A DNA stretch of 64,000 nucleotides from Strigamia acuminata. Lineage: Eukaryota; Arthropoda; Chilopoda; Geophilomorpha; Linotaeniidae. A program made the position numbers and the translations under genes. The notes below the pieces were generated by a model. That model saw only the letters and a list, made by a program, of their open reading frames with translations, was not told the origin of the DNA and did no database searches. Location of the stretch: assembly GCA_949358305.1 (NCBI GenBank), contig OX442314.1:3289087-3353086 (forward strand). Direction: 5' to 3'. Positions 43,115-54,436 of this stretch are shown here, in pieces (the stretch's first letter is position 1; each line of letters begins with the position of its first letter).

Positions 43115-43260
43115 TGTGCCACAGAAGTTGAAAACAGACATGTTGGGACAATTATGGCGCGCGTTACGTATGGAAGCGGGAATCGTAGAACGAGTAGAAA
43201 GCGACGACGAGGATGACGACGACAAAGAAGAAGAAGAAGAAAAGAACGATTTAGAAAACA
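43110..43260 (+). pseudogene. gypsy gag fragment
   Basis: About 150 bp matching gypsy-1 gag at 11223-11373 with two differences noticed. The left junction shares about five bases (AAATT) with the satellite flank; the right one joins copia-B2 with almost no overlap. Confidence 0.9.
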
Positions 43261-46200
43261 TAGGTTAAATCGGGCCTGGTTCTTGATTCAATAAATGCCA
43301 AACATCCCAGTAGATTCCGGTAGGAAATTTTCTCCATAATCCTAAAGTCTTCGATCGTGTTGAAACATTGTTGTTTGGTGAGAATGGTAGATTTTACCAT
43401 TGGCTGCGATCAAATCTTCACTAACTTCAAGTGGTCGTCGAATCTCAACAAGACTTTATTGATGTAGGTCTTTTGATGTAACACCATCTGCTCTCTATAT
43501 GAGGTAAATTCGACGCCTAACAATTTTTTGTCTGTCCAAGAATGACCAAATCGAATTGTGTTTTGACCATGTTTAACACATTCATGGCATCTTCATATTG
43601 CTTTCCAAAAACTACAATATCGTCCACGTAGACTATTAAATATGCGATGTTTCCATATTTATAGACGCAGTTACACCAATTTACGTGTTGCAGTCCGAGT
43701 CCAAGCAAAGTGTCCTCCAATTCAATTCCCCATTCACGTCCTGACTGGTGCAGACCGTAAATTGCACGAAGAAGTTTACAGACGTAATTCTCCTTGCCTT
43801 GGCAAACGAAACCCTTTGGCTGGCGCATATAAACAGTTTTGTGCAACTTCGCGTAGAGGTAAGCACACTTCACGTCGGCTTGGATGTAACTCCACTTCAA
43901 CATGCAGACAAGCAACGTGAACATAAATCGAACGATAGAGAAGTCGACTACTGGTGAAAATGTTTCTTCGTACGACTCGCCGTAGACTTGTGAGAAGCCT
44001 TGCGCGACAAGTCTCGCTTTGTAGCGTGCGATTTTCCCCTCATCGTTCTGTTTGGTGGTGTATATCCACTTGCAGCCAATTATCTTGGTGTCTGGCGGCG
44101 GTGGAACCAACTCCCATACCTCACGCTCGTGCATCGTATCAATCTCGTCGCACATCGCTTGATCCCACTGTTGTTTTTCAGGTGCATTGGCGACTTGTTC
44201 AAAGCGCGTTGGTATAAATACTTCGAGATGATTCGCTTCCAAGTCAACGTCAATGTCATCCGCAGTTACATTCGACTCGGAAGGCTTCTTTTTCCTTTTG
44301 TCGTCAAAAAGGTGTTCCGGAATGCGAAGATTGTGCTCCACACAATAGCGTTTGACCTCCGGAATTGAACGCAGTCTTGGTTTGTCGTATCCCTCAATTG
44401 TATATTCAATGTCCTTCTGCCCTGTTGGTCTCGCCTTCTCGGTCTTTTTCCATACGAGAGCTGGTATGGTCGGAATTGGGTTTGGAAAAACCTGTCCAGG
44501 TTGTTGCAAAATGTTTGGTTGCTGCACTGCTGGTAAGTTGTGTTGCAATGCATCTTCGGGCAGTCTAAACTTCAACCTAAGTGGAGGTAACTCTTCTCCT
44601 TCTTTCTTCTTGATAGGTTGTGGCGGGGGTAGCGGTGGCCTCACATCCTCGTCGGAGTAATATTGACGGTCATTATCGTTGTCCAGATTATCATTGAGAT
44701 TGTCAATGTATGTCGTATATCTCTCCGGTAGGCCCAGCACGCCTTCAACTCCGCGCCTGCTCTCAACGAATTTAACGTCACTGGTCTCAATAACTTTTGA
44801 AAAATCAGGTAACCAGACTCTGTATCCCTTTGTAATTCTGGAATATCCTAACATAATTCCATGCAGTCCTTTGTTATCGATTTTTCCATCACGTACTCGC
44901 TTTTGCACAAAACACAGACTTCCAAATTTTCGTAAATGCCGAAGTGATGGTTTGCGGCCATAATATAACTCCATTGGTGTTTTGTCTGAGTTTAACTTCG
45001 CTATCCTATTCCTGAGGTAGTTGAAAGTTAAAATTGCCTCGCCCCAAAAGCGATGTTCCAGTTGTGCGTCATAAATGAGCGCTCGCATGCCGTTTGCTAG
45101 TGTCTGGTTCAATCTTTCAGATACGCCGTTTTGGGCGGGCGTGTACGCATTTGTCCGTTCATGAGCGATCCCTTGTTGGTCAAGATACTCTCCAAATTTA
45201 TTGGAGCAAAACTCCATCCCATTGTCCGTGCGGATGGCCAGGATTGATTTTCCCAGTAGTCTCTCAATCCGTTTTGCGTGTTTTTGAAAAATGCCGAACA
45301 CTTCATCCTTCTGTTTCATCAGGTAAACCGTGGAATAACGGGAAAAATCATCCGTAATGGTCAGGAAATATCTATTTCCTGAAAGTGTTGGCGTTGAAAA
45401 AGCCCCGCATACATTCATGTGCAAAAGTTCCAACGGTTGCTTCGACCTAATTCCTGGTAAAGATTTATGAGAGATGGCCTTTTTCTTCGCCAGCGTGCAA
45501 ACGTCACACTGCGTGATTGGCACGTCCAAAATCGGTAGTCCAACTACTGCATCCCGCTTGCTCATTTCTTGCACGCTTGGGAAGTGGATGTGTCCAAGTC
45601 TCTCATGCCATAATCTAGCTTCTTCTGGATTGGATGCCTTTTTGGTCGAGCTACTTGGTTCTTGTGTTTGTTGTGTTTGTTGTTCTCCAGTACTCGCCTT
45701 GTTGCTTTCTTTCAACTTCAATTTTTCAATGTCTGGTTTCGAATCACTTGTTTTGACATAATAAAGTCTGTCCTTCTTAACTGCTTCCATCAATTGTCGT
45801 TTCCATTGTGGATCGTAGATTTTCACTACTCCTGAGCCAATTGCCACTTTGCATCTGGCTTCGTCGATGCAAGGTCCCGACAATAGATTTCTTCTCAAAT
45901 CCGGCGCATAATATACCTTTTTCAATGTGATTGGAATTGTGTCATTTCTCACCACACACATTACACACACATCTCCTACTCCTTGGATTTGTATCAAAGT
46001 CTTTTTATCTGCTTGGCTAATGGTGCCTTTCATTTCTTGGAAATTTACGAATTGATTCCTATCCTTACAAAAATGCCCAGTGGCCCCGGTATCATAGATC
46101 CAACAACTGCTGGTTGCGCCGCACTGCAGCATTTCCTCTTCACTCAATTCGGTAAGGAAGCCAACATTCATCATCTCCGTGTCCAATTCTTCGACAGTAT

Positions 46201-46600
46201 TCGTGTTCTGGCTATTAGCTGGTGTGAGTTGGACTGTGCAATCCCTCGCCCAGTGTCCTGGCTGATTGCATCGGAAACACGGCCCCCGTGGTGATGATCC
46301 GGTGGTGTTTCCTCGAAAATTTCTTGTGTTTTTGTTTCCACGATAGTTCGATCGTCCAGCTCTTTGTCCTCCTCCAAACCCACGATTATTCTGGCTACTG
46401 TTCCCTTGTTGCTGTTGTTGCTGGAACTTTGGTGTGTTTTCGTTACTCTTCGTGTTGGAGTTGTTTGGCCCCATGCTGAAGGCATCGATAACTGACCCCT
46501 GGCCAGAATCCTGCCTCTGTTGCGCAAGTCTGCCTTCTTCGGCCACTAACTCCACTTCCACCTTTTTCAGTGTAAAGTCTTTGTCATCCCATCTGTATAT
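43261..46600 (-). pseudogene. Copia-B2 polyprotein, 3' part, truncated and frameshifted
   Basis: Nearly identical to copia-B1 from its 20981 equivalent onward. The RNase H end, polypurine tract and 3' LTR are missing, replaced by the gypsy fragment junction. One T is lost from the homopolymer near 43523-43528 compared with B1, shifting the frame within reverse transcriptase (K-K-L-L-G becomes K-N-C then stop). Protease, integrase and reverse transcriptase Y-V-D-D are still readable, and the integrase asparagine of B1 is present (codon 45413-45415). The gag part is split by element E. Confidence 0.93.
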
Positions 46601-47119
46601 TGTTACGTGGCCAGACTGACTACTGTTTGACCACGTAAATACTTTACTATTAAACTGGGGGTTTGCAATTGCACTAAGTTAAACTAGCATTTAAACTGTG
46701 TTGCTAATAAGAAGGTAATGAAGAGGACTCATTGTATTATTATTAAAATATAACAGTATGTTTATTAAATCATAAATACAATCTGAATTGAACCAAAGAT
46801 TAACTTAAAACTAAATCTTATAAAACTATCTTAAATCTAGTAAGCATGAATAACTTTGGTGGGTGAAGAACCTCAAGATGCCGCGGCAGTACCTGCCCGA
46901 CAACCTCTCGGAATGAAAGCTCGGAATGAACTGACGTTTCAGTTCTCCTCATCAGCCAAGTAAACTTGGGTGATTCTACTATTACTTAATGGGTAAATTA
47001 GTGAGATCATTCGCTTAAGGCGAACTCTAGTGAGGGTTTACAGCATTAATTCGAATCGTTTAGTTACGGAAGCGAGGCGGCGACAACCGGTTCACAGTGT
47101 GCTCGTCAACCTCGTAACA
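46601..47119 (-). repeat. 3' LTR of element E
   Basis: TGTTACGTGG to CCTCGTAACA in the plus-strand view. A polypurine tract (AAAGGAGGGGGC on the minus strand, 47120-47131) adjoins it. Confidence 0.94.
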
Positions 47120-47131
47120 GCCCCCTCCTTT

Positions 47132-48384
47132 AGATTTTTGGACCCCAAAAACAAATTATTTAACTAAACAAACTCCCTTGTTGTTCATGCTTATATATGA
47201 GTTCATTCCCTGTTATTCATGCTTACTTTCACAAAACTTATACTTTAAACAATATTTACTAAAAACAATTTCAAATTACAAAAATTCAAAATCATATGTC
47301 AATTATTACACAAATACACTTTCAAGATTAACACTTTTTGATATTTTTACACTTATATTACTTTTTTTTCAGTTTTCCTATTTTCTATACAACCTAATAA
47401 TTCAAAAAAAATAATATACACTACATTCAATGTGAATGAAAATGAAAACAATAACAAAATTAAGAAAAACAATATCAACTTCAAATAATAAAAAAAATAA
47501 TGTCTCTGCTCGCTCCAGTACACCTGGGCTCACATCATTGACGAATAATACAAAATAAATAATACACAAAAAAAATAATTTCACACAACACTTAATGTCC
47601 AATTAAGGCTGGTTTTCCTCCTTTTCGAATGGGATCAACTTCTCGTGTAAGATCTCGTACACTATTCGCTGGCGCAAATCGATCGGATGGCCATGGCGCA
47701 TGTTGTCCCTGTCTTCAATATATCGGCGGGCAAAATATCAGATAGTGGGCCCGCAGCTGTCACCGTCAAGCTGCTGCATGCGGGGCGGGTCCCACTTCTC
47801 ATAGCCCCGTGGAAACACCATTCAAGTCTAATATGTGCAGAAAATAAATTAAACTCATTAATTACAATTGATTACTGGCCAATACAATTCATGTTCACAA
47901 TCAATTTGTCTAAATTTCGTTAAACTTTTAACTTTATACAATATTCAAATTATTTCATCTAAACCAATTAAATATTCATAGCTATTTCTATTAAATTTTA
48001 AAATTAAATGTCAAGTTAACATTTCAAAAATGTGCGAAGTTCTCTTTATTCGCTGGAAAAATGGCGATAGATTCGTTCCGTTCTGTTCACTTTCGGCACT
48101 TTTATTAATATTATCCAAAACTGGAGAAAAATGTCTCAAAATTGTTCAAATCAACTAGTAAATTCGAGTTATTCTTGGTTCACTGCAAATAACTTGCGTT
48201 CGCCTCAAAAAACAAGAAAATACAACTTCAAAATCGTGTCACGTCTCGTCTGCGTTCATATTAACTTTCGTCAATTAAAAGTACCTACTTTCACAGAAAA
48301 TATGCGAAATCCTCGTCAATCACACTCGGAGAATAACAATTCCCTTCGCTCACTGCAAATAACTTGCGTTCACTTAAAGAAAAG
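47132..48384 (-). other. Long 3' untranslated region of element E
   Basis: About 1.25 kb, AT-rich, no convincing gene. A 21-bp direct repeat occurs at 48181-48201 and 48351-48371. A GC-richer island lies at 47630-47820. No env-like ORF or membrane protein is visible. Confidence 0.6.
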
Positions 48385-51300
48385 CTAGTAAAATGCAGTG
48401 TAATCTTGGCGTGGTTGCGATCTAAGTCGTCGTGACCGGAAATCACTTTCAGCAGGACGTCGCGCATGCGTATCGGCGCCAACAGCATTTGCGACACCTG
48501 GTGATGGTTTCTGCAACCGATTCTTCTTGCTTTCGTCTGGCGACGATTTTAGCAACTGATTTCGCTGTTCTAACTCAACTTCCTTTTTCACTCGACGTGC
48601 CTCAATTTCTTTCGGCCCGTAAATTGCCTTCAATCGCTCCCTTTCAGTTAGAACCGGCGAATCCGACGTTTTATCTCCGGATTCAAAGAAACTCCTCAAC
48701 GAAATTTGATCATCATCATCAATAAACCTTTCCTTCGCTCCTACTTTAGGCCTATCTCGCGGATCATCGTCCTTCTTCACAATTTCCGCATTTTGATCGT
48801 CTTTTTGCGAACTTCCTTGCACTTCATCAGAAAATGTTACTTTCTTCAATGGTAGATCCTGCAGAATAGTTTCTGGAATTTCCTCTCGCGGCTTATATGG
48901 TTTTAAACGCTCAACATTGACAATACTAGTTTTCTTTCCTGATGAATTCCTTACTTCATAATCGTTTGGCGCTGTGCGTCGAACTATTTCATATGGTCCA
49001 GAAAATGGTGGCAGGAGTTTTTCGCTTAACCCTACTTTCCTATTCGGAGTTTTCAAGTAAACTAATTCCCCTGGTTCGAATTCCACCACAATTCTGTCCA
49101 AATCAAATCTTCTCTTGCTTTTCTCACTCTGCCATTCTAGTCTTTCGTTGGCAATTTTCCGCATCTCCCGCATAAATCTAGAAGTGCGAAGAGTGAATTC
49201 CTTTCGAGGAAGATTCAAGTTCACATCCACACTCAAATCAACTTCATAACCTTTCAACAAATAATATGGGGTATATCCAGTTGTTTCATGGACTGCTGAA
49301 TTATAGGAGAAAATGACAAATGGTAAAAATTCATCCCAATCTGTGTGATCTTTATTAGTATAACATGTCAACATTTTGGCAAATGTTGCATTGAATCTTT
49401 CCGTTAATCCGTTGGTCCTTGGATGGTACCCGGAAGTAGATCTGTGCTGGGATTTAAACAGTGCTGATACTTCATTGATCATTTCGTTCCTGTACTCTGT
49501 CCCCTTATCGCTGAGTATCTCGCGTGGACTTCCCTCTTTGAGCATCACCTCGAATACAAGAGTTTTCGCTGCTTCCAACGCTGTACATGCTGGAGCCGCT
49601 CTGGCGATGACTGCACGCGACAAGTAATCAGTGATAACAAAAACATATTTATTTCCACTATTTGAAACTGGAAAGCTTCCTAACGTGTCTATACCAATCC
49701 TCTCAAACGGTCTTGAAATCGTCGACCAAGGTTGTAATAAACCTTTTTGTGGAGTGGTCATTGACTTACTTCCTGCGCAATGTGGACAACTGAGAACGTA
49801 ATTCCTTACGTCCCTGTATATCCTCGGCCAAAAGAATCTTACTCTAATTCTTTTCCACGTCTTATTTAGGCCGAGATGAGCACCTACGAGCCCGTCATGC
49901 ATTTCTTCTAACACTTGCTTACGTAAATGCTGCGGTACTACTAAAAGGTTTCCTTCCATGTTTAGAGAATTGTAACTTTTCTTTCTAAACAACGTGTTAT
50001 CCAGGAGAACGAACTGTTTTAAAGGACGTTTCCTGTTTCTTGGAAGTTGCTCAATGTTCTCCATTGCGGTGATGATCTCCAAAATTTTCTCATCCTTACG
50101 CTGTTCTACAGGTAAGTTGAGTTTTTCGAGAAGTAGTAAGGGAATAATTTCTTTTTCTTCCTCACCAATCTCTTCTTGGATTCGGCTAAGAGCATCTGCA
50201 TCCGTGTGCTTCTTGCCTGACTTATGCATCACATCGTAGTCGTAATCTACCAGTTGTAAACTCCACCTGGCCAATCTACCGTTGGGATTTTTCACCTTAT
50301 TCAGCCATTGTAACGCAGAATGGTCTGTCACAATTGTAAATTTCCTACCGTAAAGATATGGTCTGTACTTGTTAATGCCGAATATTATGGCTAAACATTC
50401 TCTTTCCGTAGCTGTGTAATTTTGTTCCGCTGTACTTAACAATCGACTGGCGTAACAAATCACATGTTCTTGCTTGTTAATACGCTGCTTCAAAATTGCA
50501 CCAAGCCCATAAGCACTTGCATCCGTAGATACAATGAATGGCTCTGCAAAATTTGGATGTGCCAATACTGGTACCGTAACTAAAGCTGTCCGTAAGGCCT
50601 TAAACGCTGTTTCCTGTGGTGGTCCCCAATCAAAAGCTTCATCTTTGCGAGTTAAGTTGGCTAAGGGCTTAGATACGTCCGCAAATCCTGGAATAAACTT
50701 TCGATAATACGAACATAAACCCAAAAACCCTCTCAACTGCTTCAAATTTGTTGGTTTTGGAAATTTAGCTACACTTTCCAAATTACGTGGATCAGGTGAC
50801 ACTCCATCAGAATCAACTATGTGGCCTAAATATTTGATGGTATTAGTACCAAACGTACATTTGCTAAGTTTAACCTTTAAGTTTGCCAACCGCAGCTTGC
50901 TGAAGACAGCATCGAGATCCTGAAGATGCTGATCAAATGTCTTTGAAAATATTATAAGGTCGTCAATATAAGCTATACAGACCTTGCCAAGAAGATTACC
51001 AAGCACCTTGTTCATCAATTTTTGAAACGCAGCTGGGCTATTACATAATCCCATTCCTAGGACGTTAAACTCAAAATGTCCGCTTGAAGTGGTAAACGCT
51101 GTTTTTTCACGATCCTGTTCATCTATTTCGACTTGATAATATCCTTGAATAAGATCCATCATCGAAAAATACTGGGCCCCTGCCAGTTGGTCCAATGTAT
51201 CGTCAATCCTGGGCAGTGGGTATACCATTTTCTTTGTGATCGCGTTTAACCTCCTCCAATCGACACAAAATCTCCATTTACCGTCTCTTTTCTTGATGAG

Positions 51301-52467
51301 AAGTACTGGTGCACTCCATGGACTTTCTGATTCCCTAATGACTCCCATCTCAAGCAACTTTCTGGTCTCTTCTGCCTCTACTTCTTTTTCTGCGATTGAA
51401 CGTCTATAAGGCTGCAAATGTATTGGATCATGGTCCCCCGTATCAATTTTGTGTTTAAATGTTGTTACTCTACCTAAGTCTTTGTCTGTGGCTGCAAATC
51501 TATCCTGATTCCTTTGAAGTAACTGCTTCATCTGCTCTTGTTGGCTTTTGTTCATCTTATCTTTAGCAATCGAGGAGTCAAAGTCAAAGCAATGTACTTG
51601 GTTTTCATCTGTCAACTCAACCGCTTTGGTTGAGGAGTCAGTGCAATACACTTGCTTCTCATCCAACAACCCAATTTCGATAATGTAATACGCCTTACCA
51701 ATTGCAGATTTCTCCTTCAGAAAGACTGATTTGTTTGTTGGATTAGCCACACGCAGAACTCCTTTACCATACTCAAAATTTGTTAATGTTTTACAACACA
51801 AAATTCCAAACCTATCTATTACATTTCCTAGAGGTTCCATAAACATTTCTGTGGTTAGTTTTGTATTTAAATAAACTGGTATAACGCATTCATGCATTGG
51901 TGGAATTGAGATATTCTTCATTACTCTGGCAACATAACTCTGGTCCGAAAATGATCTATTTATTGGAAAAACTGCTTCTTCTACTCCACTATCATTGTTC
52001 CGGCCCACAAAGATTTTTTGTAAATCATAATCGACGACAGTTCTCGTTGACCTCATGAATGGATCCCCCAATAAAAGCTGATGATGAAATCCTGACACTA
52101 TTAACACTTCCACTCTATAGGTCAGTTTTCCAATTGCAATGTTCATTTTTGTTTTACCCACTGGAACTACCAAATCCTTTCCTATCCCACGTAGCCTAAT
52201 GTTAGGGCTGGGTGAATAATCCAATTGAAGAGCTATTGCAACTTCTTCGCTTAGCAGGTTTCGTTTGGCTCCAGTGTCCATTACCGCTTTTATTTCCATT
52301 TCTTTTACAATTACTGGGATCTCCAACAATGATTCTGATACCTGAACGTCAATTATAATTATCTTACTCTTCTTCTTTTGTCTTTTCCTTTTCTTTGGGT
52401 GGCAACAATTTCTCTGTGGCCGTTCAACTAGTTTTTCGAATTTTGGGCCTTCGTTTGTGCCTGAGGA
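48385..52467 (-). CDS. Element E pol polyprotein (protease, RT, RNase H, integrase)
   Basis: The frame is open from 52467, within the gag end, to 48385; it is in the -1 frame relative to gag and lacks an ATG near its start, so translation by -1 frameshifting from gag is likely. Counting from 52329: protease D18-T-G-A; reverse transcriptase with D392 and Y-I-D-D at 454-457; RNase H with T-D-A-S (D603) and D-A-D-A-L-S; integrase zinc region H811 to C848-x2-C851; integrase triad D881, D941, E977 (last pair 35 residues apart). A basic and acidic tail follows. Ty3/gypsy order (RT before integrase). No disabling change seen. Confidence 0.94.
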   Translation of the reverse strand, partial: SSGTNEGPKFEKLVERPQRNCCHPKKRKRQKKKSKIIIIDVQVSESLLEIPVIVKEMEIKAVMDTGAKRNLLSEEVAIALQLDYSPSPNIRLRGIGKDLVVPVGKTKMNIAIGKLTYRVEVLIVSGFHHQLLLGDPFMRSTRTVVDYDLQKIFVGRNNDSGVEEAVFPINRSFSDQSYVARVMKNISIPPMHECVIPVYLNTKLTTEMFMEPLGNVIDRFGILCCKTLTNFEYGKGVLRVANPTNKSVFLKEKSAIGKAYYIIEIGLLDEKQVYCTDSSTKAVELTDENQVHCFDFDSSIAKDKMNKSQQEQMKQLLQRNQDRFAATDKDLGRVTTFKHKIDTGDHDPIHLQPYRRSIAEKEVEAEETRKLLEMGVIRESESPWSAPVLLIKKRDGKWRFCVDWRRLNAITKKMVYPLPRIDDTLDQLAGAQYFSMMDLIQGYYQVEIDEQDREKTAFTTSSGHFEFNVLGMGLCNSPAAFQKLMNKVLGNLLGKVCIAYIDDLIIFSKTFDQHLQDLDAVFSKLRLANLKVKLSKCTFGTNTIKYLGHIVDSDGVSPDPRNLESVAKFPKPTNLKQLRGFLGLCSYYRKFIPGFADVSKPLANLTRKDEAFDWGPPQETAFKALRTALVTVPVLAHPNFAEPFIVSTDASAYGLGAILKQRINKQEHVICYASRLLSTAEQNYTATERECLAIIFGINKYRPYLYGRKFTIVTDHSALQWLNKVKNPNGRLARWSLQLVDYDYDVMHKSGKKHTDADALSRIQEEIGEEEKEIIPLLLLEKLNLPVEQRKDEKILEIITAMENIEQLPRNRKRPLKQFVLLDNTLFRKKSYNSLNMEGNLLVVPQHLRKQVLEEMHDGLVGAHLGLNKTWKRIRVRFFWPRIYRDVRNYVLSCPHCAGSKSMTTPQKGLLQPWSTISRPFERIGIDTLGSFPVSNSGNKYVFVITDYLSRAVIARAAPACTALEAAKTLVFEVMLKEGSPREILSDKGTEYRNEMINEVSALFKSQHRSTSGYHPRTNGLTERFNATFAKMLTCYTNKDHTDWDEFLPFVIFSYNSAVHETTGYTPYYLLKGYEVDLSVDVNLNLPRKEFTLRTSRFMREMRKIANERLEWQSEKSKRRFDLDRIVVEFEPGELVYLKTPNRKVGLSEKLLPPFSGPYEIVRRTAPNDYEVRNSSGKKTSIVNVERLKPYKPREEIPETILQDLPLKKVTFSDEVQGSSQKDDQNAEIVKKDDDPRDRPKVGAKERFIDDDDQISLRSFFESGDKTSDSPVLTERERLKAIYGPKEIEARRVKKEVELEQRNQLLKSSPDESKKNRLQKPSPGVANAVGADTHARRPAESDFRSRRLRSQPRQDYTAFY

Positions 52468-53471
52468 TTAGGGTTTCCATCTTGCTGTTCACCTCTTCTC
52501 CTCTTTTTATTCCACTTCCAGCTGTTACTTCCACCTCTTTCCTGTTGCTGTTGTTGCTGTTGTTGTTGTTGCCTGGGTGGATTGTAAAACTCACAGCTGA
52601 AATGATGATAACATCCGCATGAACGGTTATTAGAATCATTACTATTGTTAGTATTATAATTATTGTAATTAGGGTTAAAGCCTTGTCTACTGCCTCTACT
52701 TCTACCTCCTTGATTATACTGTCCCCTATTCCTTATTGGCGCATACCACTGATTTTGTATCAGTATCGACTCTTCATCCAGCAAATCCACTGACTCTGCC
52801 TCTAACAATCGCCGCTTTAAATCAGCGACTTCAGCTATTAACTCAGCGTGGGTTGGTTGGGTCCCCACGGTTCCACTCAGTTTACCTGCTGTTACCGGGA
52901 TCACCTTCTCATCCACGATTTTTTTAAACGCTGCAAGTAGAACATCTGCTGGGTCTTTTACTTTATGACTTTCGAATAACTTAATTCTCTCTTCCATATC
53001 CGCCAATGTCTTCGGGAATACAGTAATCAACATCTTTTGCATTTCCGGCTTCAATCCTTGAAAAATATAATTAATCTTCAAATTCTCAGGTAATTCTGGT
53101 CGCGCATAAGCACATTCGGCCAAGACCTTCTTCATAAATGCATCGGCTTTACCATCTGAATGCCTCATAAAATGAAGAGTGTTCAATACATTTTCCTGGC
53201 TTTTCCTGAACTTCTTTTCGATTTGTGGCTTCCATTCTGTCCAAGTCCAGGTTGGATTCGTTTTATATTGTTCCACAAACCATGCCAGTCCGTCAGTCTT
53301 AAGGGCTAACGGCAATTGTTTCACTCGTTCATCATCTGATGCTATTGTAGCTTCATAAGCCACAAGCCATTGGTCGATGTTACCTTTTTCTGTATCATAA
53401 CAAACAACTTCGCGCTTTTGTATCAAAATACCCTTGAGAAGATCAGTTAAAACTGTTGTTGGATCCGCCAT
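52428..53471 (-). CDS. Element E gag (347 aa)
   Basis: The first ATG of the frame is at 53471 (M-A-D-P-T-T-V-L); the frame is open up to 53777 but without an ATG there. A typical gypsy gag core (W-x-x-F and helical segments, M-R-H-S-D-G-K-A-D-A-F) is followed by a coiled region, an N/S/R/G-rich stretch, and C-G-C-Y-H-H-F-S-C-E-F-Y, which has cysteines and histidines but not the standard C-x2-C-x4-H-x4-C spacing. Then come polyglutamine and a basic tail. It ends at TAG 52428-52430, just after G-AAA-AAC. Confidence 0.82.
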   Translation of the reverse strand: MADPTTVLTDLLKGILIQKREVVCYDTEKGNIDQWLVAYEATIASDDERVKQLPLALKTDGLAWFVEQYKTNPTWTWTEWKPQIEKKFRKSQENVLNTLHFMRHSDGKADAFMKKVLAECAYARPELPENLKINYIFQGLKPEMQKMLITVFPKTLADMEERIKLFESHKVKDPADVLLAAFKKIVDEKVIPVTAGKLSGTVGTQPTHAELIAEVADLKRRLLEAESVDLLDEESILIQNQWYAPIRNRGQYNQGGRSRGSRQGFNPNYNNYNTNNSNDSNNRSCGCYHHFSCEFYNPPRQQQQQQQQQQERGGSNSWKWNKKRRRGEQQDGNPNPQAQTKAQNSKN

Positions 53472-54423
53472 CTTGGATACAGTTCCTTTTGATGTGGATT
53501 CCTTTAATTTTACTGGCGTTAACAATTCAAATACTGATTGAAAAGACTTTGATTGCGCAAATTTTAATGGGGTTGCAAAAACAAGTTTATCATCCAATGT
53601 GGAAGTATTTTGCTCAACCTCCTTTATTCCCGGTTCCGACTGTGAAGTTGTTTTCCTTTTTCTAACCGCTACTTTGGAATCATCCACTGTGCTTACTAAT
53701 TCTCTTTCTAATTCTTGATTCTTTAAGTCCAGTAGATTATCCACTTGCGCCTGTGATAACTTAACTGGCTGATCCACTGTTAAGCCTTTAATTATACCTT
53801 CACTTTATTCACAGAACGCTCTTAACAACTCACAACTTTTACTAACCCTGAAATAAACTTATGCACAATTAATTATCACAATTAGTCACTAATTCAAAAT
53901 AAATTTCAATAACAAAAAAAAATTATTATTATTTCCTGAAAAATAATCAAAATTAATCATCAAAATCAACATAAACTTCTACATAAACCAAAAAGAAAAC
54001 ATTTCCTATAATTGAATCATTATTAATATAAGTTTTATCATTAAACAAACATTGAATATTCACCACTCTTAACCTCCAAAACAACCTCATTTTATTATAA
54101 ATTCAACTTGAGTAAATATCTTTAATAAATTCAAATATGTAAATCTTATTAGTGCACTATAATTAAATATTCAACTGCAATTGACCCTAAAAGAAAGTTT
54201 TCACAATGAGTCACCTTTCAATCTTATCACTCATGCAAATGAGTTTGCAACTTTTCAAAATTTTATATGACTTTTATTTGAATTTTACTGAATTTTAATG
54301 CAAATTTGTACGGATTTCAAATGGATCTTCTAATTTTAGCAAATAACTGGCCAATTTCACTTTACTTTTACTACTTTTCACTACTTTTAGCCAATTAATG
54401 GGTCTCAAATAGAAAGAACCGCA
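53472..54423 (-). other. Leader of element E
   Basis: Very AT-rich (about 53800-54400), no gene seen. The part next to gag (53472-53777) is open in the gag frame but lacks an ATG, so a non-ATG or spliced start cannot be excluded. Confidence 0.55.
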
Positions 54424-54433
54424 ATCTCCACCA
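54424..54433 (-). promoter_or_regulatory. Primer-binding site of element E (probably tRNA-Ala)
   Basis: TGGTGGAGAT, then TGCGG, begins three bases inside the 5' LTR. It fits the complement of an insect tRNA-Ala 3' end with one extra T (tRNA from memory). Confidence 0.5.
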
Positions 54434-54436
54434 CTT

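Noticed and set aside
47132-48384. An env-like gene downstream of element E pol, making it a retrovirus-like element
   Set aside because: No long ORF, signal peptide or transmembrane segment is found in any frame.
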